From contig NW_020621936.1 of the NCBI RefSeq assembly GCF_003573695.1, forward strand, positions 11,222,001-11,286,000: a stretch of 64,000 bases of DNA, written 5' to 3'. The stretch's first letter is position 1. Every line of letters starts with the position of its first letter. The DNA is from Papaver somniferum (lineage: Eukaryota; Streptophyta; Magnoliopsida; Ranunculales; Papaveraceae). The position numbers and the translations under genes are program-made. Positions 1-11,989 of the stretch are shown in pieces. Under the pieces are notes generated by a model that ran no database searches, was not told the DNA's origin, and saw nothing but the letters and a program-made list of their open reading frames with translations.

Positions 1-2688
1 ACAAGATCGAGACAATACGACAACAAGATAACTTGTGTAGTTGACTATGAATAATCGAGACGATACGACAATCAAAGTGTGCTACTTGATAATAGGTTCG
101 GTAATAACCAAACTCTATAGGATCACTATCAAGTATAATAGAATTAACGTATAAGTGTGTTTACTTTAAATTATATAAACAAATATAGATGCGGAAAAGT
201 AAAGTAAATCACACAGCAAGATTTTGTTAACGAGGAAACCGCAAATGCAGAAAAATCCAGGGACCTAGTCCAGTTTTGAATACTCTCAGAATTAAGCCGT
301 TATACAAAATCTAAACCAACTTCGTATAGTAGAGACCAAGCAGATTACCCCTAGCTACTTAGTTCCCTCAGTATCCCCGCGCCTTCGACTTCTAGAGTCA
401 CACACGTGAATAACAAGTCATTTGGATCTTATTCCAAACATCAAAGGAAGAATCTGTTTGGTAACTACTCTAATCAATCTTTACTACAAGATATAGATGA
501 GTCGTTGACAAAGGCTCTTATGTTTAATCTAATAAAATCCTTTGTCTGGTTAGATCAATCTAACTTTAATTACCGAAATAGTCAAGTATAGATTCGAACT
601 CAATCGAAATAGATCTTAAAGATATATATTGAGTATGCCGATCTCACGCAACTAATCAATCGAATAAATCTGATTCTAGTTGGATCCCAGCCGATCAAAG
701 TTTGTGCACACCATTTACAAGATACGAAAACCACTAAGTAATCTTCTTCATCTTCAAATCTTCTTTAATCTTCAATAACATGCACAATACCACTTAAATC
801 TCTTGTGATCAATCACACACAGAACGGAGTCTGTTAATAATGGTTACCACAATATATCTTTAGATCTAACAACAATTCTAATGATCTCGTCGATACTTCG
901 ATCTAGTTTGAGTGAATCTTATATCAGAAGAGAAGATTCTCAAGAATAAACAAACTAGGTGTAATCAAAGTTTCAACAACCGTTAGTCAATCAAATCAAT
1001 CGAAAACTAATAATACAACAATTATCTAGTTTCCCACTAACGGTACTCGTCGAGCTTCTTGATCCCACATAAGTCTTTGAACGACTGGTCGTAAGAGATT
1101 TCACCTAATTAGGATACTTTCTTTCCGAATAGACGGCTCCAGTAGAAACAACAAGAGATGAAGTTTGTCCTTCTCTTAGGATAGTATGCTAGAAATGAAA
1201 ACTTAGGTATCTATAGACCAAGAATGTTTGGACACCAAGGAATTTCCAAAACCGGAAATATTCTCAAGATATGCAATGAATGGATAAATTCAGTTTTCAT
1301 AGTTCCAATAAATGCTTGTCCAATATTTCTGAAATCTCTCAATAGAAAATTTCCAATTAGTAAATGAACATTACTAATTTTTATTCTCTGGAGATATGCA
1401 TTTAATTGTTGGTAATTAATGCATATAAAACCAAAATCCTTAAAAAGATTCTCAATTTATTTCGGCACAGGATCACCTTGAGTATTAAGTAATATCTTTG
1501 AACAATAAATGATAAGAGTTAATGTTCGTGTTCAAAGTATGTTGACATCTTTCCACTGCAAATCCTTATTTCATATTTACATGGATTTGCATTCTTGGAA
1601 TCGATTATACCACACTTCCAAACAAGTTTAGAATTGGTTCTCCTGTACTCCAAGACTACTATGTGATTGATCAAATACCAAATCACATCCATGGGTTCAA
1701 TCGGTTCTACCAATCACTGGGATCAGTTATACCTAATTATGAAAATACTTGTGATCGGTCACACCATTCACTAGGATCGGTTACACCAGTTACAAGGATC
1801 GGTTCCATATACACATGGTATTACTTGTGATCGTTCACACCAGTTACCAGGACCGGTTAAACCAATTACACATACTCATGATCGGTCACACCAATTAATA
1901 GGATCGGTCACACCAATTACAAGGATCGATCATACCATCACATGGTGATTACTTAGGATCGGTTACACCAATTAATAAAAATAATTCATACCAAATCATA
2001 AGCCGGACATTGTGATTAGTTATACCAAGATACATAACATAAGTTAAGATCGGTTCTACCATCGCACACATATTGGTCATCCAAAGATTTGCAATGAATA
2101 GCCGGACCAATAAGCCTCATGATTTCCATTTCGATTCATAAAACAAGTTCATGAATGTACTTCCTTTAAACAAATGTAAAACATTGTTTCCTATGACGAA
2201 ATCTTCACCATAACCCATTCACATAATCATAACAATATATACAAGATTATTTCGATGTCATATCTACGAAGTTCAACAAATAAGCGTTATACTTCGTAGT
2301 CTAATTCCCTGATACTATGATCATACAATTATGATCATGTCACATCATTAGAGCATTATACAATATGTACAGTATACACAGCTTCACAGTTATGTTTTCA
2401 ATATAGCACGACTTGAAATATACGTTAGGAATGAAACAGTTCAAGTTAATATTACTAACCTCAAGTGGAAGGATGATGTCGTCATTGTAGTTTGCTACTT
2501 CTTCACATTCTTCAGGTCTTCAGAGTAATACTTGTATGTCTCAATATTCCTAGACTTTCTAGTCTAACCTCAACGAAGTTGACTCTAGTATTTAATCAAG
2601 CGACTGTAGATGAGTTTTGATACTAAAATATGACAACCAAACTTGACATACCAACACTTGGTGAGTTCAACCGAGCTATGCTCTAACA
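1..2688 (-). mobile_element. LTR of a copia-type element, cut by window edge
   Basis: On the minus strand this begins TGTTAGAGCATAGCTCGG and follows the LTR at 38432-41258 through most of its length, including the start, the middle repeats and the conserved segment around TTTTTCTGCATTTGCGGTTT (complement near 230-260). About the last 150 bases of the LTR lie before base 1, so whether this is a solo LTR or part of a longer element cannot be decided. The five bases after the LTR start are AATAG. No coding potential is seen. The family resembles Ty1/copia because the related copy is followed by a TGGTATCAGAGC primer-binding site. Confidence 0.8.
1690..2060 (-). repeat. degenerate short tandem repeat inside LTR
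   Basis: Units of roughly 20 to 40 bases built on GGATCGGTTACACCAATTAC recur about ten times with many substitutions. The related LTR at 38432 has a different but positionally equivalent array (39177-39410), so this LTR segment appears to expand and diverge by local duplication. Confidence 0.75.
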
Positions 2689-3445
2689 AATAGGCCTATC
2701 GATGAGCTTCCACTCTTTGATACAAGGAAAATATCCGAAGAACCTTTTAGAAACTAAAGCTAGGACTCTATGCATGTCAAGTTGAAATTGAAAACGAACC
2801 ATATACACCTCAAGATTAACTATTCTTACAGAAAATCCTCCTTGAAGTTATCTTGGAAAAGCAAAGCATTTCTAATCTTAAAAAATATTCACATCTTCTT
2901 GAAAAACAAATCTACCTATAACACAATTTGTCCATAAAAGGAGACTATTTTTTAAATGGTTTAGAAAAAACTTCATCCATGACAATTTGTCTACCACTAC
3001 TCAAGTTCAAGGAACACAGGAGTTGATTGGTCAACTATGACATATCCCCATGCCAGACATGAGACATGTTTATACAAAGACTCAGCTGGGAAACTTCTGA
3101 AATAAATTCTGATAATAGAAAAAGGGTGTACAACAAAATTGAAACAAGGTTGATATGCCCAACACAATATGACGGGTAAACCATTTTTCCGGGTTAAAAT
3201 ATGAGAGGAGTCAGGGGATTGAAAGGTTTCTAGTAGATAATCCATCAGAGAAAACCATAATTGATTTTTGGAGTAAGAATTAAAGTTTCTAACAGGTGAT
3301 ATTGAGAATCGATTTGGATTATAGAAAATCTAAGATGAAAGCTCCAGATGTAAGAATTAATAGAAGATTAATATATCTTGTTTCAGGGAATTTCAGTTCA
3401 TGAGGGAACTAAATTCAAGTCATCAGACAAACAAATAGGGTAATA
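2689..3445. other. intergenic stretch, no supported gene
   Basis: An 82-codon minus-strand ORF lies at 2997-3245. Its translation is hydrophobic-rich and loosely recalls plant F-box-associated proteins, but I cannot name a domain and no exon structure supports it. The rest shows no coding signal or recognisable repeat. Confidence 0.4.
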
Positions 3446-3804
3446 CTCCCTCCGTCCCACAATAATCGGCCTATTCATTTATTTTTTTAAAAATCGACCT
3501 ATATATCATTAAACAAGGTGATATTTCTAAACTACCCTTTCAATTGTTAGTATAAGAAATATGTATACTTTGATAGCCATATTTATATTCGTTACGTAGG
3601 TGTTTTAAAATGCTTTTCAACGTCATAAAGTTTAAGAATATATGTGGTATGGTTTGAGAGATAAATTATTTATAAATTTTACTAATTATTATCCATAATG
3701 CTATAATTGAAGAAAAAAAACAATACTTAAAAATACTCCTCTCTCCACCTGTCTTAAAAATTGTGGAAACTTGAGCTAGATCACCTATTGCAGGACGGAG
3801 GGAG
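3446..3804. mobile_element. Stowaway-type MITE
   Basis: The element starts CTCCCTCCGTCCCA and ends with GGACGGAGGGAG, the classic terminal inverted repeat of Stowaway (Tc1/mariner) MITEs. Both sides carry the dinucleotide TA (3444-3445 and 3805-3806), the expected target duplication. The 359-base interior is AT-rich and non-coding, typical for the family. Confidence 0.93.
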
Positions 3805-4556
3805 TATAAATTAAGATAACTACATATTCAATGATAAATGATTACCTGATTCAGAAAATCCAAAATTCTACTTGACCAACCAGAAGTACTGTAGCGGAGT
3901 AGATTTTGGAAAATTTCTCCCAGGACTAGTCTGGCGTCCACTTCTTCAAAAATATCCATCTCATATCCTAATTAGCAGCCTTAGATCTGGAAACTTATGT
4001 AAATTATAGTTATAAGAGCCTAAGGAAGGCAGCTTAGTCTCTCATGGCTTGACAGAGAAAAACGAAGTGAAAGAAGAAGGAAACTCTGAGGAAAAAAACT
4101 AGTTTCTCGTGAGAAAGTGTTAAGTTTTTTTCCTCCTTTGTCTTGGAACAATTCATTCCTATATAAGTGGTATTTACTTAAGCAAATGATAAAATTCAAG
4201 CACAATGAACCTAGGTAAAAATTTGAAATACCAAAACTTATCATTGGCAGACTGATTAAAATTATGCCAAACATCAGCTATAGATTACAACAACATTTGA
4301 TGGCAGTATGTGATTTCAAATAGCGCTTAAGACATGTGTTACTCAAAATAGTGTCACATAAAGCTGAATGCAAAGCATAAGACATGATTTTAAGTAACAC
4401 GGGGAAGTGAGTGGACTTATAAAGTGTATCCAAAATGAAACATGAATTTCAATTCATACGCTCAGCTAAATCTAACTCGTTTCTCGGTATGCCTTTCGCA
4501 AAAAAGCTAAAGTTAAAAATAAAATACAGTATTTTTCTTCGAGACACCATTATTAC
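3805..4556. other. non-coding stretch
   Basis: Short ORFs on both strands show no recognisable protein features. The last eight bases (ATTATTAC, 4549-4556) are the left target duplication of the next element. Confidence 0.4.
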
Positions 4557-5235
4557 TAGGGCTGAACATGATTTCGATTTTCCGCAATTAGGAAGAAACC
4601 AAACCAAACGATTTACTAATGGATTGGTTATGGTGTAGAAAGTGGAAAACCGATATTGTTGGTTTTGGTTTGGTTTAACTGCTAAAACCGAACCAAAAAC
4701 CATTGGAAAACCGATTAATTTTTAAATTTAGTTTCTACCGTTGATGTACAAGTATTAGATTCTACCCATTGATGTAAAGGATAAATAGAGACCCTAAATC
4801 CAATATTTCATTATAATACTCTCCCTCTTTCTCTTTCCCTTCTCTCAGCCATTACTGCTACTAGACTTTCTTCATCCCATCTTCCTTCTTTTTTGTTTGT
4901 CAATAACTAAATTAAGATATATTATATATATCTTCTTTTGATCTCTAGATATAAAGTAAGCTTTAACTATTCTTGATAAAAAAAATTTATCTGTTTGTGT
5001 AAACCAATACTATTGACACGATTTTTTTGTCTGTTAATTTGTGCAATTTTTCTTTTGGTTTGATATATAGAATTATTGGTTAACCAAAAACCACTGGGAC
5101 AAACCGAAACCAGCTGGAACCATTTGGAAACCGAACCAATGGTTAATGGATTGGTTTGGTTTAGATTTTTATAAACCGATAGTATTGGTTTCGGTTTTGT
5201 TTTGGCTAGAAAGCGACCATGAACAGCTAGCCCTA
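4557..5235. mobile_element. non-autonomous hAT-like element
   Basis: The element begins TAGGGCTGAACATG and ends CATGAACAGCTAGCCCTA, imperfect inverted ends sharing TAGGGCT and the CATG block. It is flanked by exact 8-bp direct repeats ATTATTAC (4549-4556 and 5236-5243), the duplication length of hAT transposons. Sub-terminal regions are rich in AACCGAACC/GGTTTGGTT words in inverted arrangement, so it could fold into a long hairpin. No transposase is present. The short ORFs here are by-products of the repeats. Confidence 0.88.
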
Positions 5236-5355
5236 ATTATTACCTCCCCTAAACATTCACCAAATTATACACCAAACATGTGTCACAATTTGATCCGCTT
5301 CCAAGAGAGTTATATCCGACTCAAGGAATAACAGTTTGTTTAATAGTGCTTTAGG

Positions 5356-5470
5356 CAGAGCCGGCCCTGAGGCAAAGCAACTTTCTTTAGGGCAACAAAA
5401 TCCCAAGTTTCATTAATTTCTTTTCTTCAATTTAATAATGCTTTGTATCAAAATTTTTAAGAATAACCAG
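5356..5470. mobile_element. possible single end of a DNA transposon
   Basis: The sequence CAGAGCCGGCCCTGAGGC resembles a terminus seen in plant hAT-type elements. I could not find a matching inverted end nearby, so this may be a truncated copy. Confidence 0.35.
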
Positions 5471-5479
5471 TAAATATAA

Positions 5480-6981
5480 AAGTTAGTGAGAGAATGATGT
5501 AGATACCTAAATTGGGTGGAGGGTGAGAGAGATTTAAGATTCAGGTGTGAGTCACATGAGGCTCAACATGAACAGTCTTTGTCTAAACTAACAAGATGGT
5601 TGTTCAAGGTTGCTTCAGTCATAAACATAGAAGTAAGGTTGGTCTGGGGAGGGAAGTCGAAAGAGATGATATCGGAGTTTGAGTTGCATAGAAGTTGCTG
5701 ACTAAAAGCTATGAGAGAGATAAAATTTTGTAAAAAAGTTATTGTTCTGAGTTATGAACTTTTTGTTGAATGACCGCGAGCTGGTCTATTTATAGCTTTT
5801 CAAAATCCTAATCTCTAGAATGTGAGATAAGGCAGGGGAGTAGAAATAAGCACATTTTCCTTAATCTCAGGAATATCTAAGGATATATCAAGGATTCAAG
5901 ACTACCCTCCACAACTGACTTCTTATGATCATACATTCTCCTCCCGTGTGAGTAGGGTGATTCACACACATATTGTAGACCTCCAACGAAAACCCTAAAT
6001 ATACCCCCTACTTTGTGACTTAATCAGCCTTTTTGTTAATGTGGTAGTATCTCCAGAGTTGTTGTACTTAGATAGATGAATACTTTTATTTGTGTGTGGG
6101 GACCGACCTGAGTCATGTGGAGAGCTCAATGAGGCTTATTATAGCCGTTGTGGCATCAGGAGAGCACAAGTTTGGCTGAGATCAAGTATGTCCTAGTTTG
6201 TATGGTCATCTTTGGGAGGAGGTTGAAGCCTAATTGAGGTCAAGTATTGACCTAGTATGGTTGTATGCCAATTAGACGAGCAAAGGCATGGTCGGTCCTG
6301 AAAAGGTGTTGTGGCGGTGACTGGGTCTGAATAGGCACTACGGCAGTGACGAAGATCTAAAAGTGTCAGGAACACGCTTGTGAACTCAGAGACGTTAAAC
6401 TCAGCGCTTTAGATTTTTCTCAAGACCATGAAGATTTGAGCTTGTTTGGGAGGCCATATCAAAGGTTCATGCGGCGACATGGCTAAGATTTAGGTTAGGA
6501 TGTGAGAGCTAAGGCTTGGCATGTGAGAACGGAGGCTTGACATGTGAATACGGAGACGCAAACAATCAGGCTGAGCTTCGAGAATTTGAACGGAACTTCG
6601 AGCATGAGGACTTGAGGACTAAGCTTCGACCGCATGAGATGAACTTCAGGCATGATGACTATGATTCAGCCAAATGAGCTGTGCTTCAGGACGGAGATTT
6701 ATCTTCGGCCACGTGAGTTGAGTTGAGCTTCATCTTGTTCGAAGGTCGAGCTTTGTCTTTGTCAAAATTCTGTGTGCTGCTTAGGCTCAAACTTTTTTTC
6801 ATAAGACATGGAAGTTGGGTCGTATTTGTGACATTTAAGTGTATAAACGACTTTAGATTGACCAACCAGTCATCAAATGACCATTCGTGAGGTTTGCTTG
6901 ACTTTTTTTAGTGCAAACAAATTTCCAAACATGGGTTGAAACATATCAGCTTGTCTGTAAGATGCAGATAGATATCAAAAG
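5480..6981. mobile_element. decayed repetitive DNA, probably old LTR material
   Basis: No gene is visible. The block near 5640-5900 has the same layout as the LTR material at 37660-38010: a GGGAGGGAAG stretch, a run of AGAG words, then a TATTTATA promoter-like segment. The 6530-6740 part contains degenerate repeats of ATGTGAGAACGGAGGCTTGAC / CTTCGA.CATGAG type. It is interrupted at 6981 by a solo LTR and resumes at 8937. Confidence 0.45.
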
Positions 6982-8931
6982 TGTAACATCCCGAGTTCCG
7001 GATCAGGGTCAAACCCACATGGAGATCCGAACTCTAAGTGTTACGGGTCAGAAAGAGACTTATGCATATATTTATTTTTTGTTAATTTACTTTTATACCA
7101 AACACAATTGAAACTTTTATACATGAATTGAAGCATATGGATACATTAAACATCGTTCAAAACATTTTCAACGAAACATTTATTTTACTTCAATTTACAC
7201 TTCAAACAATGCAAGAGAACAATGCAATCACTAATCTACTCATTTTTAGATTTCACTTCAACTTCCATAAATCTGCAAGGAATGTCAGTTGAGGTGAGAT
7301 GACAGCTCAATAGAATGCATTCCCTTTCTCAAAATACAAGAAAACATGCCAACCAATCAAAGAGAATATACACAACAAGAGTATCTGATACAACTTCAAG
7401 GATTTAATTATATATATATTTATATATATATATGTTCATCAAAGTTAAACTCACGATCTATCAAATCATCTTAAATGCACGAGTATCCTCGGTTCGTGCC
7501 CCGCCTGTCCGTGTATCCTCGGCACGGGACCGCCAACCTCACTTGCAGGAGTATCCTTGGGTCGTGCCCCACCTATCTGTATATCCTCGGTACGGGCACT
7601 TCCATTCAAACAAGTATATCCATTCATTTATAAACTCACACTACCGTTGCACGAGTATCCACGGGTCGTGCCCCACCTATCTTGTATATCCTCGGTATGG
7701 GCACCGCCATTCGAACAAGTATATACATCCATTTATAAATTCACAATACTGTTGCACGAGTATCCTTGGGTTGTGCCCCACCTATCCGTATATCCTCTGT
7801 ACGGGCACCGCCATCCAAACAAGCTTATCCAATTATTTATAAAATTATTTTATCACTCAACATACATCTTGATATTCAAAACCACTTCATCAACAAGTCA
7901 TAAGTTCGCAACCCAACTAACAGTGTAATTCTTTTAAGCATTTAAGCAAACACACAAACTGCATAATTGTATTTCATAGGTTTCATAATGATAACTTGAT
8001 CTGATTGTCTAAAAATTTGAAAGGAACATTCTTGACATATTTATCTACAATATATCCAAATTTCACAGAAAACTAACGGTTCAAACAAAAGATATGTTTT
8101 TTATTAAGTCAACATAAAAACTTGGCAGATTACATGTTGTTACCAAACAATTCATGAAAAATTCATAATAACCTAAAATTGAGCAAATCCAAATCGAAAC
8201 GAAAGATATCATACATGGATATAACTTTTTTCAAGATTACAAATCATTATAAAATCATTAAAATTTCCTAAACACACCAAAACCATTGCAAAGAGAAACT
8301 GACCAGAATTTCAGAAATTCTCACTCAAATTCAAACAAACATTCAACGGTGCATTTATGGTGGATTATTCTCAAATTTAAACCAGGTTTTCCTGAACATT
8401 TTTTCTATCAATATTAAGTAACTGATCATAAATCGAATGCATAAGTCACACAATTAAATTCCAGAAACCTTACTATTCAAAATTGAATGAAATCAAAATC
8501 AAGTATAACAAAAGCACAAAGAGAAAAGGGTTTCACATTCTACCTTAATTCCTTTGATCCTCTTGATTCTCCATACTATTCTTATCTAAAAGAAATCTAG
8601 CTCCATCTCCATCTCCTTCTTCTTTTCTTAGCATTTTCTTTTCTAACTTCTAAAATTATTTCTATTTATATTAATAAAAAACCTATATACTAATACCAAC
8701 ATAAATACACATTAACATGTTTCTTATTTTTCTTAACTATTTTATTTATCTTTTCATTTTCTCTTAATTTTATTTATTATTTATTATTTTGTTTCCACCC
8801 TAACTTGTAGCCTTTCTAGTTCAATCAACCCACGTAGGCTAAGGTTAAGGAATAACAACCTAAGCCATAAGGTTAACTAATCCGGGTATAATCCGATCCG
8901 AAATAGTAACTAAAAAATACAGGGTATTACA
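6982..8931 (+). mobile_element. solo LTR with AAAAG target duplication
   Basis: The unit starts TGTAACATCCCGAG and ends GGGTATTACA, i.e. TGTAA...TTACA ends. It is flanked by exact direct repeats AAAAG (6977-6981 and 8932-8936). No internal region, primer-binding site or second LTR is present, so this is a solo LTR left by recombination between two LTRs. The family is probably Ty3/gypsy from the TGTAACA...TTACA ends, but that is inference. The orientation is assigned arbitrarily because the ends are symmetrical. Confidence 0.9.
7476..7835 (+). repeat. tandem repeat of about 110-140 bp in solo LTR
   Basis: Three to four units share the blocks GAGTATCC..GGGTCGTGCCCC, ATATCCTCGGTACGGGCA and CATTTATAAA. 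Two overlapping plus-strand ORFs (7432-7842 and 7557-7928) exist only because the repeat has no stops in two frames; their translations repeat the same peptide and are not taken as genes. An (AT)n run lies just upstream at 7410-7432. Confidence 0.85.
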
Positions 8932-8936
8932 AAAAG

Positions 8937-9492
8937 TCTTCACTGAGGTTGAAGCAATTTCAAGTTGTACAGGACGTCAGCTAAGGAAATCAAGTGCGCA
9001 GAATCTTGCGAGGTTTAAGAGGCGAATGGAACACGACTGCAGTTGAATTGCTTGGAGGGTTAATTCGGTTGCAGTTACATTACAGAAAGAAGTCTGATAG
9101 TAGGTTAGTGTCTGTAGCGGTTTAATACAATATGGTGTTCAAAGATGGAAGAGGTCCCGGGGTTTTTCTGCATGTGCAACTTTCCTCGTTAACAAAATTT
9201 CTGGTGACTTGTGTTTTTCCCTTTTCGCATTATGTTGTTTATCTTTATAATATGATTAGCACAAGTACTACGTGAATCAATATAGATAGTTTAAGTCCTT
9301 ATTATTTGAGATAAAAAAGAAGAGTCGTTCTTGTGGAAGTCATATCTTGAAAGATAGATTGCAAGTTTCATACTTGTTAGAATTCGGATACAACTAGATT
9401 AATCTTGGATATTGATTTTTGAGATCGTCTAAGAACTCTTATGCACAATCAGGTTCAGAAACCTTTGATCTATACATATTGATTGTGGAAGA
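8937..9492 (+). mobile_element. older LTR fragment, left piece
   Basis: The segment with TCAGCTAAGGAAATCAAGTG, TTTTTCTGCATGTGCAACTT and CTCGTTAACAAAATTTCTGG matches the 3' half of the solo LTR at 58886-60494 in the same orientation. It is cut at 9492 by the next solo LTR and continues at 11857. Confidence 0.75.
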
Positions 9493-11851
9493 TGAAAAAG
9501 CGGGGGTCTAACAACCACACCCAATATTTCGCTTAGCAATCTGTATGGACAAACTCCAATATACTTTTGAGAGAATCAACTAGACAGTCAGACTCAATCT
9601 CAAGAAAAGTATATCCAAGAGTTGTATCTCAATTTCTCAATTCAATCTGCAATCAACAAATAGGATTTTTCGAGCCCGATTGAATATAAGAGAAATAACT
9701 TGAACGATACCAAATACCAATGTTCAAGGATCAATCAATTTCAATCAACAACCAAAGGTTGGATTTACCAATTGATCGATTCAACGCACAACCTGTGATA
9801 TTTCAATTATATAACAAAATATAATGTGGAAAAGAAATAACACAGACACCTGAAGTTTTGTTAACGAAGAAACCGCAAATGCAGAAAAACCCCGGGGCCT
9901 AGTCCAGATTTGAACACCACGCTGTATTAAGCCGCTTAGTTGATTCCCTTAGTTGATCTCACCCACAACTAAGAGTTGCTACGATCCAAAGTCGAAGACT
10001 TGATAAACAAATCTGTATCACACAGAAAAGCCTATTGTATAGATAAATCTGCCTCCCACAGATAAACCTATGAGTTTTGTTTCGTCTTTTGATAAGTCAA
10101 GGTGAACATGAACCAATTGATAATCCGGACTTATATTCCCGAAGAACAGCCTAGTATTATCAATCACCTCACAATAATCTTAATCGATTAACGAAACAAG
10201 ATATTGTAGAATCACAAACGATGAGACGAAGATGTTTGTGACTACTTTTCTATCTTGCCTATCGGAGAATAAATCTCGTGCAAATCTTAAAGAAGATAGT
10301 ACTCAACACGATAAAATACAGCAAGATCAGAACACGCAACTACAGAGAAAATAGTTGGGTCTGGCTTCACAATCCCAATGAAGTCTTTAAGTCGTTAACC
10401 TACAGGGTTTCGTGAAAAATCTAAGGTTAAAGGAGAATCGACTATAGTCGCAACTAATATCACACAGAAGGCGTGGGGATTAAGTTTCCTAGTTGATAGA
10501 GTTCTCCTTTATATGGTCTCCGAATCAGGATAAGAAATCAACGCTACCTTGGTAACAAAGCATTCAATATTCACCGTTAAATGAAAACCTGATTAGATTC
10601 AAGTTAATATCTTTCAACCATTAGATCGAACTTAGTTTGTTATACACAAATGAAATGTACCGTCATTTAAATAAAGGTAATCGTACCTAAACGTGTACAC
10701 TTAGTTGGTTCAACAATAGTTAAACAATGCTTAGCCATATGAGCACTTTCGTATAAACCTTATTCATCTTTATCATAACTAGTTCAAATGACTCAAATGA
10801 AACTAGTTAGATAGTTGTTCAATTGTTTATATTCTCATAGAAGTATACAAGACACATTTGAAGCAAAATCGATTTTGATTCACTTAAATCATTTCATGAA
10901 CATTATAGGCACGGTTTGCAAAAGATTGCATTCCATATTATATAAATGTATTAGTTCATGAACAAACAGATTTTAGAACATAACCTACTTAAGTATGCAA
11001 ACGGGTCCGCATACCTAAGTAGCCAGACTGAGTTTGGTTACGCCAGTACGCAAACAGGTACACATACTTGGTACACTTTCAAACTTCAGCAGATATTCAC
11101 GGAACATGAACTTCCTCCCGTACGCATACTTGGTTCCCGGTCTTCCATAACCATCCAGTACGCGTACGGGTACGCATACCAAGGTTGACGGATTTTGGAC
11201 TTTACACAAATGTGAATACACACACTATATTTATATCCAATCATGGTTTTATGTTCTAAACCCCCATTTCAATCATTGAAACATTCTTGGAAGATGACAA
11301 TAGCTGTTTCACACAATCTATTAGCTTCAAAGCAATTTTCAAGTGATCGAATGATCAATACGATACATTCCGAGTCTACATAAAATGAATGTCTCACACA
11401 AATCATGTAAGATGTTATAAGGCGATTTTCACATGATCATCTTTTGACTTTCGTCAAGAATAAGATGAACTTGGTTAAAGTGAAAGCTTACCAACACACA
11501 TTTCGAGACATAGATAAGCGAGATAAACTCGGCTCGAAATAAATTGAAGTCTATATAGCAATACGACTTTTAGTCTCAAATAGGAGATAGAGTAGATAGA
11601 ATTTTGAGTGATAGATAAGTTCAAGTCTCCACATACCTTTTGTTGATGAAGTTCCACAAGTTCCCTTGAGTAGTTTTTCGTCTTCATTTGATGAACGTCG
11701 TGAAGCCTAAAGCTCAATTACACTTTCTATCCTAATCCGAGACTTAGGTATAAGTAGACTAGAAATCAAGGCTTATAGTTTTGGCAACTAAACTTGACAA
11801 ACAAGTTTGAGATAGCAACGCTTGCGAGTTCGATCGAGCGGTGCTCTAACA
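9493..11851 (-). mobile_element. solo LTR with GAAGA target duplication
   Basis: On the minus strand it starts TGTTAGAGCACCGCTCG and ends CCCCCGCTTTTTCA. Exact direct repeats GAAGA flank it (9488-9492 and 11852-11856). The ends and several inner blocks match the LTR at 58886-60494, but this copy is about 750 bases longer and carries an extra middle part (around 10950-11190). No internal retrotransposon region is present. The short ORFs inside are incidental. Confidence 0.92.
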
Positions 11852-11856
11852 GAAGA

Positions 11857-11989
11857 GAAAGAGAAAAACTTTATATACAATCTTATTCAAGGATCTTTTT
11901 TTCGACATACTTGTGATTATGTTAGGTTTTGTCCATACAGGTTGCCGAACGAAAAAATTTGTGGTGCACTTGGTTCCCTCTCCTTTTCA
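11857..11989 (+). mobile_element. older LTR fragment, right piece
   Basis: Removing the solo LTR and one GAAGA copy joins this directly to 9492. It ends CTCTCCTTTTCA, the kind of CTTTTCA terminus seen at 41258. No matching primer-binding site follows, so the element is truncated here or diverged. Confidence 0.55.

Noticed and set aside
2997..3245. F-box-like 82-codon ORF
   Set aside because: Similarity is only an impression; no F-box or kelch motif and no exon structure could be shown.
7432..7928. Two overlapping ORFs of 136 and 123 codons
   Set aside because: They arise from a tandem repeat inside a solo LTR; the translations simply repeat and no domain is present.
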